64,000 bases of DNA from Neisseria arctica. GTDB lineage: Bacteria > Pseudomonadota > Gammaproteobacteria > Burkholderiales > Neisseriaceae. The notes under the pieces were generated by a model. It ran no database searches, was not told the DNA's origin, and saw nothing but the letters and a program-made list of their open reading frames with translations. Shown piece after piece: positions 17,175 to 27,022 of this stretch. The stretch covers positions 620,001 to 684,000 of the forward strand of contig NZ_CP091510.1 in NCBI RefSeq assembly GCF_022870905.1. The letters run 5' to 3'. Each line of letters begins with the position of its first letter. The first letter of the stretch is position 1. The position numbers and the translations under genes are program-made.

Positions 17175-17738
17175 TCAGTCCGCGGCCCCCGGTGATTGTT
17201 GCTCGCGGATATACTGGGAAAAGGCCATCAGATCGTCAAAAATTTGGGTATTTTCAGGTAATAGGTCTGCTTGGGTAGCAAGTGTTTTTTTACCTTTTCC
17301 TGTCAATACTAAAGCGGGTTTGCCGCCTACCGCCGCAATTGCCTGTAAATCGCGTAGGCTGTCTCCTACCAGCCAAGTTTCTTTGGCCTCGGCATTGAAT
17401 CGGTCGATAATATCTTCAATCATACCGGGTTTGGGTTTGCGACAGTTACATGCGGAGTCGGCCGTATGCGGGCAAAACCAAATACCATCGATGTGTCCGC
17501 CGGCCTGCTGTACTAAACGGTGCATTTTTTGGTGCATTTCGGTTAGGTCTTGCATAGTGAAATAGTGGCGGCCTATGCCGGATTGGTTGGTAGCAACTGC
17601 TAGGGTATAGTCTGCTTGTGTTAGAAGGGCTATGGCATCCATGCTGCCTTCTATCGGCATCCACTCATCAACATTTTTTACAAAGTCGTCACGGTCGTGG
17701 TTAATAACACCGTCACGGTCAAGAATAATTAGTTTCAT
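17175..17738 (-). CDS. gmhB: GmhB, D-glycero-beta-D-manno-heptose-1,7-bisphosphate 7-phosphatase
   Basis: GmhB removes the 7-phosphate from heptose bisphosphate on the route to ADP-heptose for the lipooligosaccharide core. The 187-residue HAD-family protein has DRDGVIN (nucleophile D7, acid D9), ATNQSGIGRHYF and the four-ligand zinc loop CPHTADSACNCRKP. KPKPGMI and VGDSLRDLQA complete the HAD motifs. It is the next gene upstream of plsC on the minus strand. Full length with no anomaly. Confidence 0.95.
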   Translation of the reverse strand: MKLIILDRDGVINHDRDDFVKNVDEWMPIEGSMDAIALLTQADYTLAVATNQSGIGRHYFTMQDLTEMHQKMHRLVQQAGGHIDGIWFCPHTADSACNCRKPKPGMIEDIIDRFNAEAKETWLVGDSLRDLQAIAAVGGKPALVLTGKGKKTLATQADLLPENTQIFDDLMAFSQYIREQQSPGAAD

Positions 17739-17757
17739 TTTTTATATTCCAAACAAA

Positions 17758-18813
17758 CTAAGCAGGTTCCAGCATCTTGCAGAGTTGATTTATATGGTAT
17801 GAGAGGGTGGGGTTATAGTTTAATGCCTGTAAAGGGTTATTAATCTTATGTTTGCCGTTTTGTTTTAATATAACAGCTTGGGTAATATATTCAGCTAAAG
17901 TTTGAGGGTTATTACGAGAAAAGAAAAAGCCAGCTTGGTTATTCAATACTTCACAACATCCCATATTGTCTGCCAATACGACACGTGTACCGCTTAATAC
18001 CGATTCTACGCCAATTAATCCGAATGGTTCGTATTGTGACGCCATAATGGTGTAATCGGCAGCTTGGTAGAGTTCGGGCATGTTTTTACAAAAGCCCAGC
18101 TCTATCACATTTTTCATAGGACGTGGTAATGGAGAGCCGGCAACGGCAAGCTTAACAGGTAAGTTTGTTTGTTCAAAAAAATCGGCTAGAAAATCTAAAC
18201 CTTTACGTTTATGCCCAGTAGAGGGAAACAAGAATACCGTATCTTTTTCATTAAAGCCGTATTGTTTTCTGAGTCTAGAAATTTGCTCCTTGTTGGCAGG
18301 TTGAAAGCGTTCGGTATCTGCTGGTGGATGAACTACATGGATTTTTTCAGGGGATATACCGTACAAAGAGGTAAGCTCATGTTGCATTAAGTGTGAGTGT
18401 GCCATAATAGACTTTGCAGTTTTATAATTGGTATGGTTACGATGGATAATGAGCTTATCAAGAATCCCTCCTTGCTTTTGCATGCCTTTTAGGTAGCCCA
18501 AGTGCGTACCGCCACAGATAAATACATCTGCATAGTCAGTAGGGTTGCAAGCAACTAAATATTCATTCGATTGGCGGTATTTTTGTAGCTGTGGGCTGAA
18601 AAAGAACGGCCTAAGTTTTTTGGGAATACGTTTTTGATTAATCTCTACAGCTTTAATGTGTTGGTATAGAGGCAGTTGGGTATCGAAGGTAGTAGCATAA
18701 ATTTTGACCGGATGTTGGATTGCCGTTAAATATTTAACAAGGTCAAAAGTATAGCTTTCCATACCGCCGCCGCTACGAAAACGGTTGATGCTGATAGTGA
18801 TGTTTTTATCCAT
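17758..18813 (-). CDS. Glycosyltransferase family 4 (RfaG-like)
   Basis: A 351-residue GT-B glycosyltransferase. The N-terminal RSGGGMESYTFDLVKYL is the acceptor-side glycine-rich loop. VHPPADTERF is the linker, FPSTGHKRKGLDFL starts the C-terminal domain, and SQYEPFGLIGVESVLSG gives the E-X7-E motif. RfaG-type enzymes add hexose to the LPS core. It lies 5 bases after rfbC and 19 before gmhB in a minus-strand envelope operon, which supports a role in lipooligosaccharide or another surface glycan. Donor unknown. Confidence 0.85.
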   Translation of the reverse strand: MDKNITISINRFRSGGGMESYTFDLVKYLTAIQHPVKIYATTFDTQLPLYQHIKAVEINQKRIPKKLRPFFFSPQLQKYRQSNEYLVACNPTDYADVFICGGTHLGYLKGMQKQGGILDKLIIHRNHTNYKTAKSIMAHSHLMQHELTSLYGISPEKIHVVHPPADTERFQPANKEQISRLRKQYGFNEKDTVFLFPSTGHKRKGLDFLADFFEQTNLPVKLAVAGSPLPRPMKNVIELGFCKNMPELYQAADYTIMASQYEPFGLIGVESVLSGTRVVLADNMGCCEVLNNQAGFFFSRNNPQTLAEYITQAVILKQNGKHKINNPLQALNYNPTLSYHINQLCKMLEPA

Positions 18814-18818
18814 AAGAT

Positions 18819-19361
18819 TTAATCTAATATTGGGGCTTTGTGAAGCGGTAAACCATTCAAATCTTTAGCTGAAAGTTGCGGTTCGCCTTTTAGTGGCCAG
18901 TCTATGCCGATATCCGGATCGTTCCAAAGCAGGCAGTGTTCTGCTTCGGGATTATAGTAGTCGGTACATTTGTAGACAAATTCGGCACCTTCGCCCAAAA
19001 CATAAAAGCCGTGGGCAAAGCCTTCGGGAACCCAAAGTTGGCGGCGGTTTTCGGCTGATAGTTCTGCACCGACCCATTTGCCAAGAGTGGGTGAGTTGCG
19101 GCGTAGGTCGACAGCGACATCAAATACTGCTCCGGCTACCACGCGTACCAGTTTGCCTTGGGTGTTGCGGGTTTGGTAATGGAGGCCGCGCAGTACGTTA
19201 GCAGATGATTTCGAATGGTTTTCTTGTAAGAAGGTACAGGGGGCGATATGGGTTCGGAACCATTCGTCACGAAAGGTTTCCATGAAAAACCCCCGATCAT
19301 CGCCGAAGACTTTCGGCTCTAGGATTTTAACGTCTGCAATGGCGGTGTCGATAATGTTCAT
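18819..19361 (-). CDS. rfbC: RfbC, dTDP-4-dehydrorhamnose 3,5-epimerase
   Basis: It epimerises dTDP-4-keto-6-deoxyglucose at C3 and C5. The 180-residue cupin has DDRGFFMETFRDEWF, the catalytic-site FLQENHSKSSANVLRGLHYQ (His in LRGLHYQ) and PEGFAHGFYVLGEGAEFVYKCTDYY (key Tyr/Asp region). It follows rfbA with a 17-base gap. The final enzyme of the rhamnose route, rfbD, is not in this window. Confidence 0.95.
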   Translation of the reverse strand: MNIIDTAIADVKILEPKVFGDDRGFFMETFRDEWFRTHIAPCTFLQENHSKSSANVLRGLHYQTRNTQGKLVRVVAGAVFDVAVDLRRNSPTLGKWVGAELSAENRRQLWVPEGFAHGFYVLGEGAEFVYKCTDYYNPEAEHCLLWNDPDIGIDWPLKGEPQLSAKDLNGLPLHKAPILD

Positions 19362-19378
19362 ATATTTTCACCTTTGGT

Positions 19379-20251
19379 TTAATGGGTATGTTGCAGTAGT
19401 CGCAACAGATAGCGTCCGTATTCGTTTTTTGCCATAGGTGCAGCCAGGGTTTCGAGTTGGCCGTCTGAAAGCCAACCATTGCGCCATGCAATTTCTTCTA
19501 AGCAAGCAATCTGCATATTTTGCAGTTCTTCAACGGTTTGTACGAATGATGCGGCTTGATGTAGGCTTTCATGTGTGCCGGTATCTAGCCAGGCAAAGCC
19601 ACGACCGAGTAGTTGTACTTTCAGCGAACCGTCTTCTAGGTACATTTGGTTAATACTGGTAATTTCCAGCTCACCCCGTTCGGACGGTCTAACCTGTTTG
19701 GCAAATTCCGTTACTCTGTTATCGTAGAAATACAGGCCGGTTACAGCCCAGTGTGATTTGGGTTGGATTGGTTTCTCTTCGATAGAAAGGGCGCAGTAGT
19801 CTTTGTCGAATTCAACAACACCAAAGCGTTGCGGGTCTTTTACTTGGTAGGCGAATACCGTTGCGCCATGGCTCTGTGCTGCTGCTTTTTGCAGGCTTTG
19901 GCTGAATGATTGCCCGTAGAAGATATTGTCACCCAATACTAAGCATACGCTGTCGTTACCGATGAATGACTCGCCTATGATAAAAGCTTGGGCCAGACCA
20001 TCAGGACTGGGTTGGACGGCATATTCTATTCGTATGCCGAAATCACTGCCATCACCGAGCAGACGGCGGAAAGCCGCATTATCTTCAGGGGTGGTAATGA
20101 CTAAAATTTCACGTATACCAGCTAGCATTAATACCGATAAAGGGTAATAAATCATCGGTTTGTTGTAAACTGGTAGTAGTTGTTTGGATACGCCGCGGGT
20201 AACCGGATAGAGTCGGGTACCTGAGCCGCCAGCCAAAATAATACCTTTCAT
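19379..20251 (-). CDS. rfbA: RfbA, glucose-1-phosphate thymidylyltransferase
   Basis: It makes dTDP-glucose from dTTP and glucose-1-phosphate. The 290-residue product starts [18 protein letters not shown], the nucleotidyltransferase signature, followed by [26 protein letters not shown] (metal Asp) and IEEKP. It is full length for RmlA. An uptake sequence core lies inside the gene near 19460. It is in one minus-strand operon, rfbB-rfbA-rfbC. Confidence 0.96.
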   Translation of the reverse strand: MKGIILAGGSGTRLYPVTRGVSKQLLPVYNKPMIYYPLSVLMLAGIREILVITTPEDNAAFRRLLGDGSDFGIRIEYAVQPSPDGLAQAFIIGESFIGNDSVCLVLGDNIFYGQSFSQSLQKAAAQSHGATVFAYQVKDPQRFGVVEFDKDYCALSIEEKPIQPKSHWAVTGLYFYDNRVTEFAKQVRPSERGELEITSINQMYLEDGSLKVQLLGRGFAWLDTGTHESLHQAASFVQTVEELQNMQIACLEEIAWRNGWLSDGQLETLAAPMAKNEYGRYLLRLLQHTH

Positions 20252-20281
20252 ACGTTTATTCCTTGTTATAGCTTGTGTGTA

Positions 20282-21358
20282 TTACCGATCCCGTGTGGTT
20301 GGGTGTCCGAGCCGCTCCATTGCATATGAACCGTCTAATACACGTTGCCACCATTCGGTATGATTCAGATACCATTCTACGGTTTTTCGCAGGCCGCTTT
20401 CAAAGCTTTCTTGTGGTTTCCAACCTAATTCGCGTTCGATTTTTGAGGCATCTATGGCATAGCGGACATCATGCCCGGGACGGTCAGGAACGAACGTAAT
20501 CAAATCTTCGTAATGGTTTACACCATCGGGCTTTTGAGGAGCTATTTCTTCAAGTATTTGACAGATGCTACGTACGACATGAATATTGCTTTGCTCGTTG
20601 TGCCCGCCGATATTGTAGGTTTCACCAACTGTGCCCCGGGTAAGGACAGTATAGAGCGCGCGGGCATGATCTTCTACAAATAACCAATCACGTATTTGCT
20701 GGCCGTCGCCATAAACAGGCAGCGGTTTGCCTGCCAATGCATTTAATATCATTAAAGGAATGAGTTTTTCTGGGAAATGATAAGGGCCGTAGTTGTTTGA
20801 GCAGTTGGTCACCAGTGTCGGTAGGCCGTAAGTGCGCTGCCATGCGCGTACAAGATGGTCGCTTGAGGCTTTGGAGGCAGAATAGGGGCTACTTGGTGAG
20901 TAGGGCGTGGTTTCGGTAAACAAGTCGTTCTTGCCGTGTAAGTCGCCATACACCTCATCGGTAGAAATATGATGGAAACGGAAATTATTTTGAGTTTCGG
21001 CTGGCAGTTGTTGCCAATAAGATCGAGCTGCTTCAAGAAGGGTATAGGTGCCGATAATATTGGTTTCCATAAAGGCTGCTGGGCTATCGATAGAACGGTC
21101 GACATGGCTCTCGGCAGCCAAATGCATCACGGCGTCAGGCCGGTATTCTGTAAAGATGCGGTCTAATTCTACGCGGTTGCAGATATCGGTTTGCTCGAAA
21201 GCGTAGCGAGGGTTGTCGGCTACGGAAGCGAGGGATTCCAAATTGCCGGCATAGGTAAGTTTGTCGACATTGATAATATGGTGTTCGGTATGGGTGATAA
21301 TATGGCGGATAACTGCCGAACCGATAAATCCGGCACCGCCGGTAATCAGAATGTTCAT
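20282..21358 (-). CDS. rfbB: RfbB, dTDP-glucose 4,6-dehydratase
   Basis: It converts dTDP-glucose to dTDP-4-keto-6-deoxyglucose with bound NAD. The 358-residue extended SDR has [14 protein letters not shown] at the N-terminus, [12 protein letters not shown], the STDEVYGDL active-site loop and the [11 protein letters not shown]yr-Lys pair. It heads the minus-strand operon rfbBAC-GT4-gmhB-plsC. In Neisseria, rfbBAC is often found without rfbD, as here. Confidence 0.96.
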   Translation of the reverse strand: MNILITGGAGFIGSAVIRHIITHTEHHIINVDKLTYAGNLESLASVADNPRYAFEQTDICNRVELDRIFTEYRPDAVMHLAAESHVDRSIDSPAAFMETNIIGTYTLLEAARSYWQQLPAETQNNFRFHHISTDEVYGDLHGKNDLFTETTPYSPSSPYSASKASSDHLVRAWQRTYGLPTLVTNCSNNYGPYHFPEKLIPLMILNALAGKPLPVYGDGQQIRDWLFVEDHARALYTVLTRGTVGETYNIGGHNEQSNIHVVRSICQILEEIAPQKPDGVNHYEDLITFVPDRPGHDVRYAIDASKIERELGWKPQESFESGLRKTVEWYLNHTEWWQRVLDGSYAMERLGHPTTRDR

Positions 21359-21394
21359 TAGAAATTTCTTTTTTAATATTTATAGGTTTATAGA

Positions 21395-21838
21395 TTAGCG
21401 CAAAGACTCTTGCCATTGTTCGAAGGCCGTCTGAAAAACTGCTGCCAGTAGCCGTTGATTTTCATTGCTGTTGTTTACGTGATAAAAACTGTCGAGTTCA
21501 GGGGTATTCATGGTGGTCACGTAATCTTCCATAAATTTACCATAGCCTTCGTCTTCATCATCATAATAAAAGGCGGTAAAGCGTTGTCCTAGCTCATTAA
21601 AATCTTCAGGAATAAGTGCCCCGTCCATATGGGTCAATACAAAATCAGCACCGCTCATCTCTCCGGCCAGCATGGCTTTAAAATCCGAGGCGCTTTCGGG
21701 GGAATTTTGCCAAGTAGGGTTTGCCAAGCCTTGCGAGGCGGCCCATGCCCAATACATACCGATATGGGTGGCTGCGGCTTCCGGCGGAAGGTTGGCAGGA
21801 TAGTTTTCATCTGTATGGAATCGGATATTGTCGTACAT
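21395..21838 (-). CDS. Conserved hypothetical protein, possibly DUF7832-like
   Basis: A 147-residue acidic, soluble protein beginning MYDNIRFHTDENYPANLPPE, with the conserved-looking AATHIGMYWAWAASQGL (about 22-40) and a YYDDEDEGYGKFMEDY stretch (about 90-105). The pattern recalls small proteins annotated DUF7832, but I am not certain. There is no signal peptide or membrane helix. It stands alone between glyS and rfbB on the minus strand, with an uptake sequence inside its 3' end (21424-21435). Function unknown. Confidence 0.65.
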   Translation of the reverse strand: MYDNIRFHTDENYPANLPPEAAATHIGMYWAWAASQGLANPTWQNSPESASDFKAMLAGEMSGADFVLTHMDGALIPEDFNELGQRFTAFYYDDEDEGYGKFMEDYVTTMNTPELDSFYHVNNSNENQRLLAAVFQTAFEQWQESLR

Positions 21839-21950
21839 GGCGGTAGGCTTTCTTTATAAGCGGTTTGACCGATTATAGCATTTTTGCGGAAACGACAGAG
21901 GCCGTCTGAAAATAGACGGCCTCGGGAAAATATACATTCCGGCTTTAACC

Positions 21951-24014
21951 TTAGTCGGTTAGCTGTGAAATATCGGCTACCGCATTGAGTTGCTCAGCTA
22001 AACTGTTCAGTAAGTTAAGGCGGTTTTGCTTAATGCTTGCATCATCTGCCATCACCATCACACCGTCGAAGAATGTATCTACTTGCGGCTTGATAGCAGC
22101 CAACTCGGATAAGGCGGTTTGGAAATCCTGTGCAGCCAGTGCTGATTCGATCTTAGGTGCCAGATTTTGAGCGGCTGTGAACAAGGCTTTTTCTTCTTCT
22201 TGCTGGAATAGGGCAGGATCAGGCAAGCCCAATTCGGCATCGGCCTTTTTCAGCAGGTTTTGTACACGTTTGTTAGCTGCGGCCAAGGCAGAGGCTTCCG
22301 GCAGTGTCTTAAATGCGCTTACAGCCTGCAGACGCGCTTCGATATCACTTAAGCGTGAGGGCTGTTTGGCTAAAACGGCAGCAACGATATCTTGCGGATA
22401 ATCATTCTGAAGCAATACGGCCAAACGTGCACGCATAAAGTCGGCTACTTCGGCTACGGTGTTAGATGCGAGTTTGCCGGCAGGAAAACTGTCGTAAGCG
22501 GCTTGAAGTAAATCATTGATGCCCAAATCATGCCGCATGAGCATCCGTAATACGCCCAAAGCGGCACGGCGCAAGGCATATGGATCTTTGTCTCCCGTCG
22601 GAATCAGGCCGATGCCCCAAATCCCTACCAAGGCTTCGAGTTTATCTGCTAGCGCAACGGCGGTGGCCGTATGGCTTTCGGGTAGTGAGTCACCTGCAAA
22701 GCGCGGTTGGTAGTGTGCTTCGATGGCAGAGGCTACTTCTTCGCTTTCTCCGTCTAGGCGGGCATAGTATTTGCCCATAGTACCTTGTAACTCGGGGAAT
22801 TCACCTACCATTTCGGTAACCAAATCTGCTTTGGCCAAGCGGGCGGCACGCTCTGCTGTTTTGCTATCGCTGCCCAATGCTTCGGCCGCATAGGCGGCAA
22901 TTGTGGTAAGACGGGCTACACGTTCTGCCTGGCTGCCCAGTTTGTTGTGGTAAACCACATTTTCCAGTTTGGGTAAGCGGCTTTCAAGCGTGGCTTTTTG
23001 GTCTTGCTTGTAGAAAAATTCGGCATCAGCCAAACGGGCGCGTAATACACGTTCGTTTCCGTGGATGATATGCGCGGGGTTCTCGGCTTCTAAATTGGAT
23101 ACCAATAAGAAGCGATTCATTAGTTTTCCGTTACCGTTTAACAGCGGGAAGTATTTTTGGTTTTGCTGCATGGTGAGGATCAGGCATTCTTGAGGTACGG
23201 CGAGGAAATGTTCTTCAAATCCCGCTTCGAGTACGACAGGCCATTCAACTAATGCGGTAACTTCGTCTAATAGGGCCTCATCGGCAGCTACGGTCGCTCC
23301 CAAGCCGGCGGCTTGTTGGTTTAAGGCTGATTGGATAGCCGTTTTGCGTTCGGCAAATGAAGCAATGACTTTGCCCGTACTCCGCATTTTTTCAGCATAT
23401 TCGTCAGCATCGGAAAATACTATTTCTCCTTGAGACAGAAAACGGTGCCCTAAGGTATGGTTGCAGCTTTGCAAACCTAATACGGTTGCGGGTACGGTAT
23501 CCTTGCCATGCATCACGACCAAGCCGTGAACAGGGCGCACGAAGGTATGGGTACTGCTACCCCAACGCATAACTTTCGGAATCGGCAGTTTTTTTACTGC
23601 TTGCGCCAACATATCACTGATAAGTGCGCTCAATGGTTGGCCGGTTTGGGTAAATTCGTAAGCATATACATCTTGCTTTCCGTCATTGACGATCGAAAGC
23701 GAAGCGATATCGGTATTGCATGAGCGGGCAAAGCCTTCTAAAGCTTTAGTTGGGGTGCCGTCTTTCATACCGGCTGCTACCGAAGGGCCTTTGCGGGTAA
23801 CTTGGCGGTCGGCTTGTACGGATTTGACGTTACGTATTTGAACAGCCAGACGACGGGGCGAGGCGTAGGCGGTGTAATCAGGATTGCTTTCGATAAGTTG
23901 TTCTTTTTCCAAAGATTCGACGATGGAGTCTACCAAGCTGTTGCCCAAAAGATTGAGGGCTTTGGGCGGCAGCTCTTCGGTGAGCAGTTCGATTAACAGG
24001 GTTTGGTTAGTCAT
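21951..24014 (-). CDS. glyS: Glycyl-tRNA synthetase beta subunit
   Basis: The 687-residue beta subunit of the alpha2beta2 glycyl-tRNA synthetase, which charges tRNA-Gly together with GlyQ. From ATG 24014 the protein starts MTNQTLLIELLTEELPPKAL, the family N-terminus. An in-frame extension to 24065 would start in other sequence and is unlikely. GLIPTGDKDPYALRRAALGVLR and the C-terminal anticodon-binding-like region are typical. It lies 81 bases after glyQ, with an AT-form (24039-24050, reverse) and an AG-form uptake sequence (24067-24078) in the gap. Confidence 0.96.
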   Translation of the reverse strand: MTNQTLLIELLTEELPPKALNLLGNSLVDSIVESLEKEQLIESNPDYTAYASPRRLAVQIRNVKSVQADRQVTRKGPSVAAGMKDGTPTKALEGFARSCNTDIASLSIVNDGKQDVYAYEFTQTGQPLSALISDMLAQAVKKLPIPKVMRWGSSTHTFVRPVHGLVVMHGKDTVPATVLGLQSCNHTLGHRFLSQGEIVFSDADEYAEKMRSTGKVIASFAERKTAIQSALNQQAAGLGATVAADEALLDEVTALVEWPVVLEAGFEEHFLAVPQECLILTMQQNQKYFPLLNGNGKLMNRFLLVSNLEAENPAHIIHGNERVLRARLADAEFFYKQDQKATLESRLPKLENVVYHNKLGSQAERVARLTTIAAYAAEALGSDSKTAERAARLAKADLVTEMVGEFPELQGTMGKYYARLDGESEEVASAIEAHYQPRFAGDSLPESHTATAVALADKLEALVGIWGIGLIPTGDKDPYALRRAALGVLRMLMRHDLGINDLLQAAYDSFPAGKLASNTVAEVADFMRARLAVLLQNDYPQDIVAAVLAKQPSRLSDIEARLQAVSAFKTLPEASALAAANKRVQNLLKKADAELGLPDPALFQQEEEKALFTAAQNLAPKIESALAAQDFQTALSELAAIKPQVDTFFDGVMVMADDASIKQNRLNLLNSLAEQLNAVADISQLTD

Positions 24015-24095
24015 AATATTTTTAACTTTCGGTATGTTTTCAGACGGCATTCTTGAGAGAAACATCAGGCCGTCTGAAAATATCTTTTAATGTTT

Positions 24096-25001
24096 TTAAT
24101 CGGCTTGTTTTTTAATCAGCGGAAAGCCTAATTTTTCACGGCTTTCGACAAATTTTTGCGCGACCATACGGCTGAGGGTGCGCACTCGGCCGATATAGGT
24201 GGCCCGTTCGGTAACAGAGATAGCACCGCGCGCATCCAGTAGGTTGAAGGTATGGCCTGCTTTCAATACTTGTTCGTAGGCGGGCAGGGCAAGGCTGGTG
24301 TCTTCTACTTCCAACAAACGTTTGGCTTCGGCTTCGAAATTATTGAAGTTTTGCAGCAGAAGTTCTACGTTGGCGTATTCGAAGTTGTAGGTAGACTGTT
24401 CAACTTCATTTTGGTGGTATACATCGCCGTAGGTAACGGTTTGGCCGTCGAGCGTTTTCGCCCATACCAGATCGTAAACATTTTCAACGCCTTGCAGATA
24501 CATGGCCAAGCGTTCGATACCGTAAGTGATTTCGCCCAGTACGGGAGAACAATCAATACCGCCTACTTGTTGGAAATAGGTAAACTGGGTAACTTCCATA
24601 CCGTTTAACCATACTTCCCAGCCCAAGCCCCATGCGCCTAAAGTTGGATTTTCCCAGTCGTCTTCTACGAAGCGGATATCGTGCTCCAGCGGTGAAATAC
24701 CCAGTTCGCGCAATGAATTGAGGTAAAGCTCTTGGATGTTTTCCGGCGCCGGCTTTAATGCCACCTGAAATTGGTAATAATGTTGCAAACGGTTGGGGTT
24801 GTCGCCGTAGCGGCCGTCTTTAGGGCGGCGGCTGGGTTGTACGTAAGCGGCAAACCAAGGTTCCGGGCCGAGGGCGCGCAGGCAGGTGGCCGGATGGCTG
24901 GTACCTGCTCCGACTTCCATGTCGAAAGGTTGCAGGACGGTACAGCCGTGGTTAGCCCAGTAAGTTTGCAGCTTAAAGATGATTTCTTGAAAGGTCAGCA
25001 T
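24096..25001 (-). CDS. glyQ: Glycyl-tRNA synthetase alpha subunit
   Basis: The 301-residue catalytic alpha subunit, class II synthetase type. From ATG 25001 it begins [20 protein letters not shown], with the motif region [16 protein letters not shown], then [18 protein letters not shown] and [11 protein letters not shown]. The frame is open upstream to 25118 but without family similarity. It is cotranscribed with glyS on the minus strand. Full length, no anomaly. Confidence 0.97.
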   Translation of the reverse strand: MLTFQEIIFKLQTYWANHGCTVLQPFDMEVGAGTSHPATCLRALGPEPWFAAYVQPSRRPKDGRYGDNPNRLQHYYQFQVALKPAPENIQELYLNSLRELGISPLEHDIRFVEDDWENPTLGAWGLGWEVWLNGMEVTQFTYFQQVGGIDCSPVLGEITYGIERLAMYLQGVENVYDLVWAKTLDGQTVTYGDVYHQNEVEQSTYNFEYANVELLLQNFNNFEAEAKRLLEVEDTSLALPAYEQVLKAGHTFNLLDARGAISVTERATYIGRVRTLSRMVAQKFVESREKLGFPLIKKQAD

Positions 25002-25184
25002 GATAAAGTGTTCGGAATAGTAGAGAGATAAAGCCGCTATTTTACTGTTTCGGCGGCCTATTGAACAGGGATTCGGCTGTCGCATCGCCGTTAAGTTGGG
25101 TATAATGCGAAAAATCACTAAATTACGGTGTATTACAAATACGCTGATATCCTGTTTGCTTTACTTTGAAAAGAGAGGCTGGAA

Positions 25185-25772
25185 ATGTCTGATCGTGACG
25201 ACGATAAAGAACAACGTTTAGGTTTGTGGATTGCCGGCGGAGCTGCGGGCCTGGCTGTTTTGGCAACATTATTTTACGGTATTTGGGGCTGGGAAAACGG
25301 CCATGTCGAAGGTGCGCCCACTTATGGTCAGGTCTCGGCAGCTTCTGCTGAAACGGTAGCTGCTTCTGCCGCTTCCGGCGAAGCAGTGACTAATCCGGCC
25401 GAAGTTATTTTGGCTCCTGTTGCAGCCAGTGCGGCAGATGAAGCTTCCGTAGTTGTGGAAAATGGCGTGGTGAAATTCTATTTTGCCAGCGGTAAGGCGG
25501 ATTTGGCCGTTGGTGCGCAAGATGCTTTGCAAGACGTATTGGCCGGTACTCAAAATGGTAAAAAAGCAGTGGTTTCCGGTTTTCATGACAGTACCGGTAA
25601 TGTACAGCAAAATGAAGAATTATCGAAACAACGTGCTTTTGCCGTACGTGATGCCTTGTTGGCCCTCGGTGTGCCTGAAAGTCAGATCGAGTTACGCAAA
25701 CCGGCCAGCTCGGATGGCGGCGGTAGCGGTAGTAATGCCGAAGCTCGTCGCGTTGAGGTAGTTTTGGAGTAA
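25185..25772 (+). CDS. OmpA-family C-terminal domain protein with N-terminal membrane anchor
   Basis: A 195-residue envelope protein with one N-terminal membrane helix (about 13-34, LWIAGGAAGLAVLATLFYGIW), an Ala/Ser-rich linker (about 50-85) and an OmpA-like peptidoglycan-binding domain (about 90-195, VKFYFASGKADL through QRAFAVRDALLALGVPESQ and ARRVEVVLE). The domain anchors to meso-diaminopimelate of peptidoglycan, so the protein likely spans inner membrane to cell wall. GAGGCTGGAA precedes ATG 25185. A strong terminator follows; glyQ is divergent. Confidence 0.85.
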   Translation: MSDRDDDKEQRLGLWIAGGAAGLAVLATLFYGIWGWENGHVEGAPTYGQVSAASAETVAASAASGEAVTNPAEVILAPVAASAADEASVVVENGVVKFYFASGKADLAVGAQDALQDVLAGTQNGKKAVVSGFHDSTGNVQQNEELSKQRAFAVRDALLALGVPESQIELRKPASSDGGGSGSNAEARRVEVVLE

Positions 25773-25789
25773 AGTTCCCCTAACTTTTG

Positions 25790-25822
25790 AACAGCCCGGA
25801 AATATCCGGGCTGTTTTATTTT
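25790..25822 (+). terminator. Terminator of the OmpA-domain gene
   Basis: Stem ACAGCCCGGA (25791-25800) with TCCGGGCTGT (25805-25814), 4-base loop, followed by TTTATTTTT. It lies 18 bases past the stop codon. Confidence 0.9.
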
Positions 25823-25945
25823 TAGTGGCGGATTATGGATTAGATAGTAGCGGATTAGAAAAAAATGTGAAAGGACGTAGGATAGAAAGCCTTTTAGAAG
25901 GCAAGAAATGTTCAAATAGATAAGATCGGGCCAGATAAAAGTATT

Positions 25946-25971
25946 AAAGGCCGCCTGAAAAGACGGCCTTT
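25946..25971 (-). terminator. Hairpin behind gapA (uptake-sequence derived)
   Basis: AAAGGCCGCCT (25946-25956) pairs with AGACGGCCTTT (25961-25971) with one mismatch. It lies 20 bases past the gapA stop on the minus strand. The U run is short, so strength is uncertain. Confidence 0.55.
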
Positions 25972-25990
25972 GCTATATTGCGTTTGGAAA

Positions 25991-27022
25991 TTATTTGAAC
26001 GGTTTAACTTCCAAGCCGAACATCGCACGGGCGGTATTTAGCATTTGGCAGCTGAACCCCCACTCGTTATCATACCAAGCAAATACTTTAACCATATTGC
26101 CGCCGGTTACTTTGGTGAGCGTGGCATCATAATGGCTGGCTTCGGTAGTGTGGTTGAAATCCATAGAAACCAAAGGAAGGCTGTTGTAACCTAAAATTCC
26201 TTTTAACGGGCCATTTTCGGCGGCTTTTTTCATGATTTCGTTAATTTCGTCTACAGTAGTATCTCTGCCTGCCTTAAAGCTGAGGTCCACCAGCGAAACG
26301 TTGATTGCCGGTACCCGGATGGCCAAGCCGTCTAAGCGGCCTTTGAGTTCGGGTAATACCAAGCCGACCGCTTTGGCTGCTCCGGTTTTGGTTGGAATCA
26401 TATTCTCTACACCACTACGGGCGCGGCGTAAGTCTTTATGGCGTACGTCGGTAATGTTTTGATCGTTGGTCAGGGCGTGGATGGTAGTCATCAACCCTTT
26501 ACGGATGCCGATGGCGTCATTGAGTACTTTGGCAACGGGGGACAAGCAGTTGGTTGTACATGATGCATTGGAAACTACAGTCATATCGTCAGTTAAAACA
26601 TCATGGTTCACACCGTAGACGATCGTAGCGTCTACATCGTCTCCACCGGGAGCGGAAATCAGCACTTTTTTTGCGCCCGATTCTAAATGTACCTTAGCTT
26701 TTTCTTTGCTTGTGAATGCGCCGGTACATTCCATTACCAAGTCTACTTTCAGTAGTTCCCAAGGTAATTCCGCTGGGTTGCGGGTAGAGAAGAAGGGGAT
26801 TTTTTTACTATTAATAATTAAATGGTTTTCATCATGATCAACATCGGCGGAAAAGCGTCCGTGTACGGTATCAAATTTGGTCAGATGGGCATTGGTTTCC
26901 AAACTGCCGCTGGCGTTAACGGCTACAATCTCGAGTTGGTCTTCCAATTTATAATCGTAGATTGCGCGTAATACTTGGCGTCCGATACGGCCATAGCCGT
27001 TGATGGCAATCCTAATGCCCAT
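25991..27022 (-). CDS. gapA: Glyceraldehyde-3-phosphate dehydrogenase
   Basis: A 343-residue class I GAPDH. It has [13 protein letters not shown] (8-20) for the dinucleotide, the catalytic C155 in [12 protein letters not shown], and H182 in TIHALTNDQ. It oxidises glyceraldehyde-3-phosphate to 1,3-bisphosphoglycerate or the reverse. After the second beta strand the sequence reads [11 protein letters not shown]: the Asp typical of NAD-specific enzymes (N-D) is replaced by Ala-Ser, a pattern associated with NADP use. It may therefore be an anabolic or dual-cofactor enzyme. Neisseria has two gap genes; I cannot see the other here. Confidence 0.92.
   Translation of the reverse strand: MGIRIAINGYGRIGRQVLRAIYDYKLEDQLEIVAVNASGSLETNAHLTKFDTVHGRFSADVDHDENHLIINSKKIPFFSTRNPAELPWELLKVDLVMECTGAFTSKEKAKVHLESGAKKVLISAPGGDDVDATIVYGVNHDVLTDDMTVVSNASCTTNCLSPVAKVLNDAIGIRKGLMTTIHALTNDQNITDVRHKDLRRARSGVENMIPTKTGAAKAVGLVLPELKGRLDGLAIRVPAINVSLVDLSFKAGRDTTVDEINEIMKKAAENGPLKGILGYNSLPLVSMDFNHTTEASHYDATLTKVTGGNMVKVFAWYDNEWGFSCQMLNTARAMFGLEVKPFK

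Noticed and set aside
24015..24065. Longer glyS start in the uptake-sequence region
   Set aside because: The conserved N-terminus begins at 24014 and the added 17 residues have no family support.
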